Assembly (NCBI GenBank): GCA_025998575.1 | Contig: BNWD01000032.1 | Location: forward strand, 1 to 8,225 | From: Alphaproteobacteria bacterium | GTDB taxonomy: Bacteria > Pseudomonadota > Alphaproteobacteria > RUG11792 | Reading direction: 5' to 3' | Length of the DNA stretch: 8,225 nt | Shown: positions 1-6,949 of the stretch, piece by piece | Layout: every line of letters starts with the position of its first letter | Position numbering within the stretch: position 1 is the first letter of the stretch | Notes under the pieces: model-generated | The model's database searches: none | The model's input: the letters and a program-made list of their open reading frames with translations, nothing else | What the model was told of the DNA's origin: nothing | Made by a program: the position numbers and the translations under genes

Positions 1-182
1 ACGCAAATATCTACCAAACTATGAGAGCTATTGCAATACTTACACACCTCAATACACATACAAACTCATCTCCCAAATATGCGCAAACATCTTGCTATAG
101 GCTATCCGTAATCTGTTGTTAATCCCAAGCGATATGAGTTATAGATATAGGCTTTTAACTAAAACATAATAGTGCTTTTTAA
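1..182. other. Left flank without a supported gene
   Basis: This stretch lies downstream of the AmpG-like gene (which reads leftward and stops at 183). No convincing terminator hairpin with a T run was found for that gene. On the + strand one frame is open from the window edge to a TAG at 98-100 (32 codons, tyrosine-rich, no start), which could be the tail of a gene entering from the left, but at this length and base composition chance is equally likely. Confidence 0.3.
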
Positions 183-1397
183 TTATTTCAGTATTTTTCT
201 ATACGCGCAGATTATTGGTATATTTGATGCGAGGCAGATGGAGAATAGGGCTTGCCAAGAAAGAGATTCGACGATGATGCCGCAGCTGGATGAGGCGAAC
301 ACTCTGAAGATAGAGCCGATTGAGAGAAGTGCAGTGTAGTTTACTATGTCTGAGTCTGAATTCTGGGCGACGTATGTTCTGAAGATCACTGTTGAAAATC
401 CGAATATAAATGTTGAAATATTGACAAGTGCCGCGATCGGCCAAAGCCCTAAATTGTTGATTGCGATGATTGCATATAGAGCGCTCGCTAACATTTGGCC
501 TATAACTGAGGTTAGCATGCAGCATTTTATGCCGAATCTATATGAACTAATGCCTGCGCAAACGCCGCCTATGACGATCGAAATGAGTCCTGGAGTCAGC
601 GCAATATTGGCAAAATCGACTTTGTTTATGCCTTTGAAATGAAGAAAAATTGGCTTCATCGCATTCACACAATTGTCAGTGTATTTGAATGTAAAAATAA
701 CCAGTAATAATAACCAAATACTTTGCTTTTTCAATAGATTTGATATAGATTTTATGCAATTTTTAAAAAATTTTGTATCGACTTCTTCCTCTGCGTAGCT
801 TATTTTCGGCAAGAATATAGTCGAGATTGTCGCAGTCAAAATAAGAAGAGAGATTGCAAAAAAACCGATTTCCCAATTAAAAATATATGCGATATAAAGC
901 AAGGCAGAACCGGAAAAAAATGATCCTATGCGAAAGCCGATAGTACTAATAGCAGTCGCAATGCCAAGATCGTTGGCTTTGAAGGATTTGATCTTAACGT
1001 GCGCCCAGAGAATGTCATTAATCGAAACGACAGTTGTCAAGATTAAAATAACGCAAAAGATGAGCGGAATACTATTGTAGCGCCCATAAAACCCGAGAGA
1101 AATAAATAAACCTAAGAGAATGAATTGAGATATAAATGACATAATTTTTATTATGTCGAATTTGCAGTTTGAATATTTGTTAATTATTATCTTAATAAAA
1201 GGGGCGAATATGAATTTTAGGGCGTATGGAATTGTCGCAACGAAAAGTGTAGATATCTGCGAAATCCCAATGCCAAGTTCTGAGAACATTATTGGAATGC
1301 TCGACATAATCCCCATGAAAATTATGCCGCCAATAGATGAACTCGCGAGAATATAAGAAATAACATATCGATTCCGTTTCAAAAAATCAAAAATCAT
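183..1397 (-). CDS. ampG: AmpG-like muropeptide permease (MFS, PAT family)
   Basis: Predicted inner-membrane permease of the AmpG family, which in known members imports GlcNAc-1,6-anhydro-MurNAc peptides released from the wall for recycling. The protein is almost wholly hydrophobic with about 12 membrane segments. By memory it lines up with E. coli AmpG in four places: YALKFIFAPF (residues 58-67; family KF-[LI]-W-[SA]-P), GIATAISTIGFRIGSFFSG (145-163), SIWLLLLVIFTFKYTD (226-241), and ALLSIGSIFRVFA (356-368). At 404 residues it is shorter than E. coli AmpG (491), lacking its extra C-terminal helices. The family's SQDI-x-x-DAW element is here INDILWAHV (126-134), so substrate may differ. The start is uncertain: ATG at 1397 is used here, but it lacks a close ribosome site. 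AAGG near 1418-1421 is well placed for the in-frame TTG codons at 1404-1412, and the frame stays open to a TTG at 1424 (413 aa). Function as muropeptide importer is inferred from family. Confidence 0.78.
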   Translation of the reverse strand: MIFDFLKRNRYVISYILASSSIGGIIFMGIMSSIPIMFSELGIGISQISTLFVATIPYALKFIFAPFIKIIINKYSNCKFDIIKIMSFISQFILLGLFISLGFYGRYNSIPLIFCVILILTTVVSINDILWAHVKIKSFKANDLGIATAISTIGFRIGSFFSGSALLYIAYIFNWEIGFFAISLLILTATISTIFLPKISYAEEEVDTKFFKNCIKSISNLLKKQSIWLLLLVIFTFKYTDNCVNAMKPIFLHFKGINKVDFANIALTPGLISIVIGGVCAGISSYRFGIKCCMLTSVIGQMLASALYAIIAINNLGLWPIAALVNISTFIFGFSTVIFRTYVAQNSDSDIVNYTALLSIGSIFRVFASSSCGIIVESLSWQALFSICLASNIPIICAYRKILK

Positions 1398-1492
1398 ACA
1401 TTTCAACAACAATTTACCTTGCAATATTTATAGCACGAATATAACTGGAAGCTGCAGATTTAGTGTGGTTACTACAATACCTGAATTTTCTC

Positions 1493-1507
1493 AATCTGAT
1501 CCAGATT
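1493..1507. repeat. Small inverted repeat upstream of the ampG-like gene
   Basis: AATCTG-ATC-CAGATT is a perfect 6-bp inverted repeat with a 3-nt spacer, and CAGATTA recurs directly at 1511-1517. It lies about 100 nt upstream of the AmpG-like start. It could be a protein-binding site or a chance repeat in AT-rich DNA; no clear -35/-10 pair was found beside it. Confidence 0.2.
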
Positions 1508-1689
1508 ACACAGATTATTAATTAAGTCATATTTGCTAATCAATTAACGTTCTATAAACGTATCTTTACTTTACACTATGTATTTAACAAAAAAAGATGA
1601 ATTATAAAAAAATGTCTCCTGAGGGTATTTGTAGGAGAATTTCAGAACGATAGACATATTGTATAAATTGAAAGAGAAAGCATTTAACG

Positions 1690-2309
1690 AAAAGATCTTA
1701 CAGTTAATTTTGAAAGATACGACGCCGCTTAGAGATCGTGATCGAAAATAATCCATTATATTTTGAATTGTTAGCAAATTACGGCTTTGATAAAGCTTAT
1801 CTGAGCTGTGGTTATAATTTATGTAAATAATTGAGGAAAGCAAATATTATGATTTTGGGTTAATTTATAGGAAGTGATTAATACATTGAAATCTTAAAAT
1901 ATACGCGGCAACGAATAATGTAAAATTCTTGGCTTTATCATGATAGGTTTCGAACATATTAAATAATGAGTAATTTTTACAAGATACATTAAAAACGTAT
2001 ACAATCACTGTATACTAGATGAATTTTGAGAGGCAAATAATGTTGGTTACTAGATTGGCATGTTCTAAAAATAATTCCTCAATTCAATAACGTTTTGAGT
2101 GGATAATGAAGTCTTTTTATGTTTTTAATGATCTACGATTTGAACAAATGATTTCGACGAAAGCTTATAGTAAAATGCATTTGCGCACAAAATAATTCTG
2201 CACTTTAATTCTAGCAAAGAAGAGATAATTCAAATAAATAGCCGCTCTATATTTAGAAAGAAGCGCTTTTGATGTCGCGATAGCTTTCAAGATTATTGAT
2301 CAAAAATGA
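1690..2309 (+). pseudogene. Probable decayed gene, possibly ankyrin-repeat type
   Basis: No intact reading frame spans this intergenic stretch, but the + strand gives short protein-like pieces in shifting frames. At 1710-1735 one frame reads LKDTTPLR. At 1738-1830 another reads VIENNPLYFELLANYGFD and on to a stop. Joined by a frameshift they resemble an ankyrin repeat (TPL-x-x-A, then LL-x-x-GAD). At 1890-1943 the third frame reads NLKIYAATNNVKFLALS, again like an ankyrin first helix. The same frame from ATG 2019 to TGA 2307-2309 is broken by TAA codons (2088-2090, 2193-2195 and two more) and ends SAFDVAIAFKIIDQK. Several stops and at least one frameshift mean it cannot make a full protein. 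The ankyrin identity is a pattern impression from degraded repeats; the fragments could also be chance. A 90-codon minus-strand frame at 1571-1843 crosses this region and looks like a shadow. Confidence 0.25.
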
Positions 2310-2405
2310 ACTAGCACATAAATAATTTTTAATTTACGCATTATTAGCAGTGATTTAGCCTAAAAACATTTGATAAAAGGGAGAGCTCAATAAGGATGTC
2401 ATTCT

Positions 2406-3806
2406 TTATAATAAATCACTCATCCTACGAGCCCATTTTGAGATGTTGCCGGCTCCGGAGAATAGTATGATGGGGTTTTCATCGAAATCGAAAGAGTTTG
2501 GCAAATCCATGATTATCTTTTTTACCTCATCAGGAGTTTCCGCGAAGAACGCAGTTTTGCCTTTTTTCAGCAGTTCGTTATACAAATCACGCGAATCGAG
2601 TTTGGCGGTTTCCGTTTCGTCGGCCTTATAAATCGGCGTTATGATGACAACATCCGCCAGGTCGAAACAATCGACAAAATCCTGAAAAAGCATGTTCAGC
2701 CTGGTATACCTATGCGGTTGGTGAACAATAGCGATTTTGCCGCTAGTAGCCTGTTTGGCGGCCGACAAAAGCGCCTTTATTTCAGTCGGGTGGTGTGCAT
2801 AGTCGTCAAAAATCCTCATGCCATTGAGTTCGCCAACAAACGTGAACCTGCGCCAAACGCCCGCAAACGTCGCTAAAGTCGATTTTATTATCTCCTTGTC
2901 AATGCCAAGCTCGAGAGCCGCACCAATTGCGGCCAAACTGTTCTTGACGTTGTGTTCGCCGAGCAGCGGAATCGAAACGTCTCTTAAAACGCTTTTTTCG
3001 GTTGACGTTTCTATTGCGACGTCGAACGTTGTTGAAGTGTAGCTCGGTCTTATATTGACTGCACGAATCATCGCATCGCGCTCAATCGCATACGTGATAA
3101 TCCGTCTGTCAGGCAAATCGTTGATTATCTCGCGGACATTTTCATCATCAACGCAAACGATTCCAGAGCCGAAAAACGCTATATTTTCTAAGAAAATTTT
3201 AAACGAATTTTTCAGATTTTCGAACGATCCATAGTGAGAAATGTGCTCTCTATCGATGTTCGTTATGATCCCTATTGTTGGGGCAAACTGCTTGAAACTA
3301 CCGTCTGATTCGTCTGACTCGACGACAATCCATTCGCCTTCCCCCAGCTTCGCATTCGTCTTGTAAGCATTGATAACGCCGCCGTTGATAATTGTCGGAC
3401 AAAGCAATGCCATCTCCAAAATTGAACCGCAGAGAGACGTCACAGTAGTCTTTCCGTGAGACCCGGCTGCTACGATCGATTTTTTGAGCCGAACGATCTG
3501 AGACAACATCTCAGCACGCGGCAAACACGGAATTCTCAAACTTTTTGCACGCACTAGCTCCACGTTGTCTGACTTTATCGCAGACGAATAAACGACGAAA
3601 TTAGCATTGTCAACATAGCTCGCATCGTGGCCGACGAAAACCTTTATACCAAGTTTTTCCAGCCTGTCTAAATTGGAGGAGTGCGCCTTGTCGCTTCCCT
3701 GAACGACAAATCCCAGCCGGTGAACGATTTCCGCCAACCCGCTCACTCCGATTCCACCAATCCCAACGAAATGAATCGTTTTATCATTATCACAAACACC
3801 AAACAT
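2406..3806 (-). CDS. murC: UDP-N-acetylmuramate--L-alanine ligase MurC
   Basis: Cytoplasmic Mur ligase that uses ATP to join L-alanine to UDP-MurNAc, the first amino-acid step of peptidoglycan precursor synthesis. All family landmarks are present in 466 residues (usual length about 460-490). They are the N-terminal nucleotide-sugar fold with GIGGIGVSGLAE (15-26), the ATP loop GSHGKTT (115-121), ESDESDGSF (163-171), NIDREHISHYGSF (183-195), GEHNVKNSLAA (283-293), FAGVWRRF (314-321), DDYAHHPTEI (334-343), HQPHRYTR (362-369) and GAGNISKWA (451-459). The gene appears complete and functional. The ATG start is supported by AAGGAG at 3813-3818, six bases upstream. It lies 186 nt downstream of murG on the same strand, an unusually wide gap for these neighbours. 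The usual next gene, murB, is absent; the DNA beyond the stop is non-coding. Its codons look more GC-rich than those of murG. Confidence 0.97.
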   Translation of the reverse strand: MFGVCDNDKTIHFVGIGGIGVSGLAEIVHRLGFVVQGSDKAHSSNLDRLEKLGIKVFVGHDASYVDNANFVVYSSAIKSDNVELVRAKSLRIPCLPRAEMLSQIVRLKKSIVAAGSHGKTTVTSLCGSILEMALLCPTIINGGVINAYKTNAKLGEGEWIVVESDESDGSFKQFAPTIGIITNIDREHISHYGSFENLKNSFKIFLENIAFFGSGIVCVDDENVREIINDLPDRRIITYAIERDAMIRAVNIRPSYTSTTFDVAIETSTEKSVLRDVSIPLLGEHNVKNSLAAIGAALELGIDKEIIKSTLATFAGVWRRFTFVGELNGMRIFDDYAHHPTEIKALLSAAKQATSGKIAIVHQPHRYTRLNMLFQDFVDCFDLADVVIITPIYKADETETAKLDSRDLYNELLKKGKTAFFAETPDEVKKIIMDLPNSFDFDENPIILFSGAGNISKWARRMSDLL

Positions 3807-3842
3807 CCTCTTCTCCTTCTTATTATTTCTCGTAAATCTATA

Positions 3843-3848
3843 ATTATA
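3843..3848 (-). promoter_or_regulatory. Possible -10 box for murC
   Basis: On the minus strand TATAAT, followed by TATAG, lies about 37 nt before the murC ATG, which would give a leader of roughly 30 nt. No good -35 box stands 16-18 nt upstream; that position falls inside the hairpin at 3857-3883. It may mean murC has its own promoter besides read-through from murG, but such boxes arise easily in AT-rich DNA. Confidence 0.3.
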
Positions 3849-3856
3849 TCGAATTA

Positions 3857-3883
3857 ATTATTGGAAAAAATTTCCACAATAAT
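3857..3883 (-). repeat. Hairpin in the murG-murC leader
   Basis: ATTATTG (3857-3863) pairs with CAATAAT (3877-3883), and GAAA (3864-3867) pairs with TTTC (3871-3874), leaving a two-base bulge and a small A-rich loop: about 11 base pairs. On the transcript it lies between the small ORF at 3916-3969 and the murC ribosome site. It has no following T run, so it is not a classical intrinsic terminator. It could be an RNA-processing or stabilising hairpin, an operator, or part of a translational control element. Confidence 0.45.
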
Positions 3884-3915
3884 CATTGCTCAAACACACA
3901 TTTTATAAACAAATT

Positions 3916-3969
3916 TCAGCTCGAGTTAGCAAATATCACTTCACTATAGTTCAGCGAAATCAAGCTCAT
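3916..3969 (-). CDS. Possible 17-residue small protein or leader peptide
   Basis: An ATG at 3969 opens a 17-codon frame, MSLISLNYSEVIFANSS, ending TGA at 3916-3918. What makes it stand out is its ribosome site: AAAGGAG (AAGGAG core at 3978-3983) eight bases before the ATG, better than that of murG itself. It begins 23 nt after the murG stop, so it would be co-transcribed with murG. It lies in front of the hairpin and murC, the place where a leader peptide or translational coupling element would sit. It may equally be the surviving start of a deleted gene whose body has been lost. The peptide was not recognised. Confidence 0.35.
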   Translation of the reverse strand: MSLISLNYSEVIFANSS

Positions 3970-3992
3970 TTTTATATCTCCTTTCTTAAAAA

Positions 3993-4967
3993 TCAGGTAT
4001 TTATAACTTTCAAAAGTTTCGCAACTGCTTTCTCAGTTATGTTTTTTCTATAAAGTTTTCTTAAATTTTCTTTCATATTTTCGATTTTCTCTGTGTTCTG
4101 CATTAGTTCAGAAACAATCTCAGGCACTTTGTTGATCTCGGATTCATCAATCGTGATAGCTGCGTTATTTCTAGATAAGAATAGCGCGTTTTCCAACTGA
4201 TCACCATTTATAGATTTTTTATAAGGAACCAAAATAGCTGGCTTGTGAAACCCTATCAGCTCAAAAATGGTCGCGGCCCCTGACCTTGCAATAACAAGAT
4301 CCGTCTGCTGATACAACTCTTCGATATTAGCAAAAAAGCCACCAGCAGCTTGCCTGCATATAATGATATCATCATTTTCAATCTTCGTCAACAATTTTTC
4401 CTCTATTTGCGAAAAAATTTGCGCTCCTTGGCTCCCGCCTATAATTAAAATCGTAAATTTATCATTTTTTTTATCATTAATTTTATCGTATATACTTTCA
4501 AATCTCGTTGGATTTCCAATAAAACATAGCTTATCAGACTGCTTTAAATTTTTAGTATTTTCAAACGCAGTCACTATTAGTGACGAGAACTTAGAGAGCA
4601 TTTTATTGGCACCTCCAACAACTGCATTTTGCTCAAAAATTACTGTTTTCTTTCTTAAAATTTGCGCCGCCAAAACGCACGGAACTGCCGGATAGCCACC
4701 GAAACCTATAATCGCCAATGGTTTATCGCGTTTCAATATAGAAAAAGAGAGAAGAGTATTTTTCAGCAGCGATATGTAAAGTTTAAATCGAGACGAAGTA
4801 TTAATGCGTTGAATTATCGCGCTGTTTTCATAGTCCGCTAGATATTTTTTCCCGCGCTCATCAGAAACAAACCTAACGCAAACCTTATGTTTTTTCAGCT
4901 CATTAGCAACGCAAACCGCTGGGAAAACGTGCCCTCCAGTCCCTCCAGCCGCTATTATAATGTTCAT
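3993..4967 (-). CDS. murG: Lipid II synthase MurG (N-acetylglucosaminyltransferase)
   Basis: Membrane-associated glycosyltransferase (GT28) that moves GlcNAc from UDP-GlcNAc onto lipid I to make lipid II at the inner face of the cytoplasmic membrane. Visible motifs are GGTGGHVFPA (8-17), GFGGYPAVP (88-96), FEQNAVVGGANK (111-122), GNPTR (151-155), GGSQGA (177-182), RSGAATIFEL (228-237) and NGDQLENA (254-261). They supply the counterparts of the E. coli residues for UDP-GlcNAc binding: Arg155, Ser179, Glu236, Gln257 and Asn260. At 324 residues it is short for the family (about 350-380). The loss seems to lie between RQAAGG (205-210) and IEELYQQTDLVI (215-226), where E. coli has about 20 more residues. 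The frame is intact, so this is probably a compact working enzyme. The ATG start fits the N-terminal motif, but its ribosome site is weak. A TATACT box at 4992-4997 on this strand could be its promoter. The usual upstream neighbour ftsW is missing. Confidence 0.95.
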   Translation of the reverse strand: MNIIIAAGGTGGHVFPAVCVANELKKHKVCVRFVSDERGKKYLADYENSAIIQRINTSSRFKLYISLLKNTLLSFSILKRDKPLAIIGFGGYPAVPCVLAAQILRKKTVIFEQNAVVGGANKMLSKFSSLIVTAFENTKNLKQSDKLCFIGNPTRFESIYDKINDKKNDKFTILIIGGSQGAQIFSQIEEKLLTKIENDDIIICRQAAGGFFANIEELYQQTDLVIARSGAATIFELIGFHKPAILVPYKKSINGDQLENALFLSRNNAAITIDESEINKVPEIVSELMQNTEKIENMKENLRKLYRKNITEKAVAKLLKVINT

Positions 4968-5014
4968 CTATACATCTTATATTGCCAAACAAGTATAACA
5001 TAACATATTTTTCT

Positions 5015-5043
5015 TTGTTTTTTCTGTTATTTTGCGATATAAT
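5015..5043 (+). promoter_or_regulatory. Likely promoter of the 5081-6949 gene pair
   Basis: A perfect TATAAT (5038-5043) stands 17 bp after TTGTTT (5015-5020), which matches only the first half of a -35 consensus. Transcription would begin near 5050, giving a leader of about 30 nt that contains GGAGAG (5065-5070) before the ATG at 5081. The 113-nt gap is shared with the murG promoter reading the other way, so the two divergent units may influence each other. Confidence 0.5.
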
Positions 5044-5080
5044 ATAAGTATGAACAGGCGTTTTGGAGAGTTGAGCAATC

Positions 5081-5638
5081 ATGATATGGAAAATTTTTGC
5101 TATTTTTCAGCTATTTTTTGTCGCTGTGAATTATTGCGCAGCGTCGAATTTGGAACGATACTCGACATTTTTAGCTGGCATTGAAAGCGATATTCTTTCG
5201 CGACAAAACAATGGAGCGGAAAACAAAGACAACAATGAATCGACTGAAACTGTGATGTGTTTGTTTAATTGCATTTGCGAGGCTAAGAAATCATTATTCA
5301 CGATTTTGGAAACTGCGAATTCGTCAAAGAAATCTAATGCTCTTCTGCAAAAACTCGTCGATGATTTTAATAAACAGTTTGTAGAAATAAAGATTTTGTA
5401 TGAATTATTGGGTGAACACGCAAACAAAAACGATAATTATCAGGCAGTCAACTTTAGTTCTGTTCCAATCCTTTCGATTGATGTCTTAGTAAATCCTGAA
5501 AAGAGAACTCCGATTGAGCACGATTTGCCTTTGAACAATAGGCCATATCCTGTTGCTTTGGAAACTGGCATACATATTACTAACACAGATGATTACTCTC
5601 AAATTGGCGAAAGAAAGTTTGTTGCATTGAGAGAGTGA
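5081..5638 (+). CDS. Exported protein of unknown function
   Basis: I do not recognise this 185-residue protein. It begins with a clear Sec signal peptide: Lys4, a hydrophobic stretch (about 5-18), then NYCAAS, giving signal peptidase I cleavage near residues 20-22. The Cys19 context is a poor lipobox, so a lipoprotein is less likely. The mature part is mostly polar. Residues 42-56 are rich in Asn, Glu and Lys and look disordered. Residues about 57-112 look helical, with Cys60, Cys64 and Cys66 close together (CLFNCIC). The rest (about 113-185) is less regular, with several prolines. The periplasm or outside of the cell is the expected location. It is the first gene of a + strand pair, 12 nt before the CNNM-type gene, with the promoter at 5015-5043 and GGAG at 5065-5068 in front. 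Codon use resembles that of its neighbours. That it is a real gene rests on the promoter, signal peptide and operon context. Confidence 0.7.
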   Translation: MIWKIFAIFQLFFVAVNYCAASNLERYSTFLAGIESDILSRQNNGAENKDNNESTETVMCLFNCICEAKKSLFTILETANSSKKSNALLQKLVDDFNKQFVEIKILYELLGEHANKNDNYQAVNFSSVPILSIDVLVNPEKRTPIEHDLPLNNRPYPVALETGIHITNTDDYSQIGERKFVALRE

Positions 5639-5650
5639 ATATAAAGTTTT

Positions 5651-6949
5651 ATGCTGAATGAGTTTTTATATATATCTTTCGTTTTCTTTTTGTTGTTTTT
5701 TTCTGCTTATTTCGCTGTCTGTGAAACGGCATTCACGGCTTGCTCTAAGCCGAAGATGTTCAGAATCGCGAAAGATGGCGATAAAAAAGCTCAGATAGTC
5801 TTGGACCTTCAAAAAAGCACTGGGCTTGTCATCAGCTCTATATTGACTTGTAACACGATCTTGAACACGTTGATTTCAGTTTTTGCCGCGCGGATTTGCA
5901 GCAGTTTTTTTGGTTCAGAATTTGTCATTTATTTTTCGTTTATCATAGCGATTCTCATAGTCCTTTTTGCCGAGGTTCTTCCTAAAATGCTGGCTCTCGC
6001 AAACCCTGAAAAACTGCTTATTCCAGCTGCCTATTTCCTGAAATATATTTTCATCACGCTAAAACCACTCAATAATATAATAGGTCTCATAGCGCAGAAG
6101 TTCATATCGCTTCTGACGAAAACTGACAAAAATATTCAGGATGAGTATATGGCTTCTCTTGAGGAGCTCAAAGGGGCGATTGATCTTCACAAAAGCGCCA
6201 ATAGTAATGATTCGAAGCAGGAAAAGGAGATGCTGAAGAGCGTTTTGGATTTGGCGTCGATTCACGTTAATCAGATCATGGTTCACAGAAAAAACGTGAT
6301 CATGCTGCATGCGGACGACGAAATAAATTCGCTGATCGAACAGATCATAACATGTCCATACACGCGAATTCCGATCTGGCAGGGCAATCATGACAACATA
6401 GTCGGCGTCTTGCACGTCAAGGATTTTCTGAAAATCATGAAAAAAGCGAGCTATATCGATAGCATAAAAATAATGGACGTCGCGCTCAAACCGTGGTTCA
6501 TTCCGGAGAACAAAAACCTTCTTGACCAGCTGCAATCGTTCAAACAAAAACGCGAACATTTTTCGCTCGTTGTTGACGAATATGGCGGCTTCATGGGCAT
6601 CGTCACACTAGAAGACATCATCGAAGAAATCGTCGGCGACATTTCAGATGAACACGACGTCGATTCATTCAACGGCATAAAAAAGCACGCCGAAGGAATA
6701 TATATAGTCGACGGTTCGGTCAACATAAGGGACCTAAACAGAGAAATCGATTCAAATTTTAAAAATGATATAGCCTCCACAATCGCCGGCCTCGTCATAA
6801 ATTCAGTCCGAATAATCCCAGAAATCGGCCAAGTCTTCATCCTATACGGCTACAAATTCGAAATACTAAAAAAACACAAAAACCAACTCACCTCAATAAA
6901 AATCTACAAACTCCATCCTGATACTGAGACGAAACATGAAAAATTTTGA
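5651..6949 (+). CDS. CNNM/CorC-type membrane protein (DUF21, CBS pair, CorC_HlyC)
   Basis: Integral membrane protein of the CNNM/CorC/HlyC (UPF0053) family. Members act in Mg2+ and Co2+ efflux or tolerance; older annotations call them hemolysin-like. The 432 residues show the full layout. A DUF21 domain (about 1-175) carries SAYFAVCETAFTA (18-30) and FAEVLPKMLALANPEK (106-121) and three or four helices. A CBS pair (about 205-330) contains YTRIPIW (237-243), IVGVLHVKDFL (250-260) and the hallmark VVDEYGGFMGIVTLEDIIEE (307-326). A C-terminal CorC_HlyC domain spans about 345-425. Length is typical and all parts are present. Because it has DUF21 it is closer to YtfL/YfjD-type proteins than to the soluble CorC/TlyC form. 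It starts 12 nt after the secreted-protein gene, so the two are probably co-transcribed; its own ribosome site is weak. From about 6350 onward third positions shift strongly from T to C. Transport activity is inferred from family. Confidence 0.93.
   Translation: MLNEFLYISFVFFLLFFSAYFAVCETAFTACSKPKMFRIAKDGDKKAQIVLDLQKSTGLVISSILTCNTILNTLISVFAARICSSFFGSEFVIYFSFIIAILIVLFAEVLPKMLALANPEKLLIPAAYFLKYIFITLKPLNNIIGLIAQKFISLLTKTDKNIQDEYMASLEELKGAIDLHKSANSNDSKQEKEMLKSVLDLASIHVNQIMVHRKNVIMLHADDEINSLIEQIITCPYTRIPIWQGNHDNIVGVLHVKDFLKIMKKASYIDSIKIMDVALKPWFIPENKNLLDQLQSFKQKREHFSLVVDEYGGFMGIVTLEDIIEEIVGDISDEHDVDSFNGIKKHAEGIYIVDGSVNIRDLNREIDSNFKNDIASTIAGLVINSVRIIPEIGQVFILYGYKFEILKKHKNQLTSIKIYKLHPDTETKHEKF

Noticed and set aside
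2..100. Open + strand frame entering from the left edge
   Set aside because: Only 32 codons, no recognisable motif; cannot be told from chance without the upstream sequence.
1571..1843. 90-codon minus-strand open frame
   Set aside because: Very AT-rich product of Ile, Tyr, Asn and Ser without motif; it is opposite the fragments on the + strand that look more protein-like.
1946..1960. GGTTTCGAAC, resembling a tRNA T-arm
   Set aside because: No matching acceptor stem, anticodon arm or CCA context around it.
5050..5220. Upstream ATG at 5050 opening a different + strand frame
   Set aside because: No ribosome site, falls at the expected transcription start, and its product has no signal peptide or motif, whereas the ATG at 5081 has both.
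5131..5427. Minus-strand frame opposite the secreted-protein gene
   Set aside because: Shadow of the + strand gene, which has a promoter, ribosome site and signal peptide.
6059..6840. Two minus-strand frames opposite the CNNM-type gene
   Set aside because: Shadows of a gene with complete family motifs.
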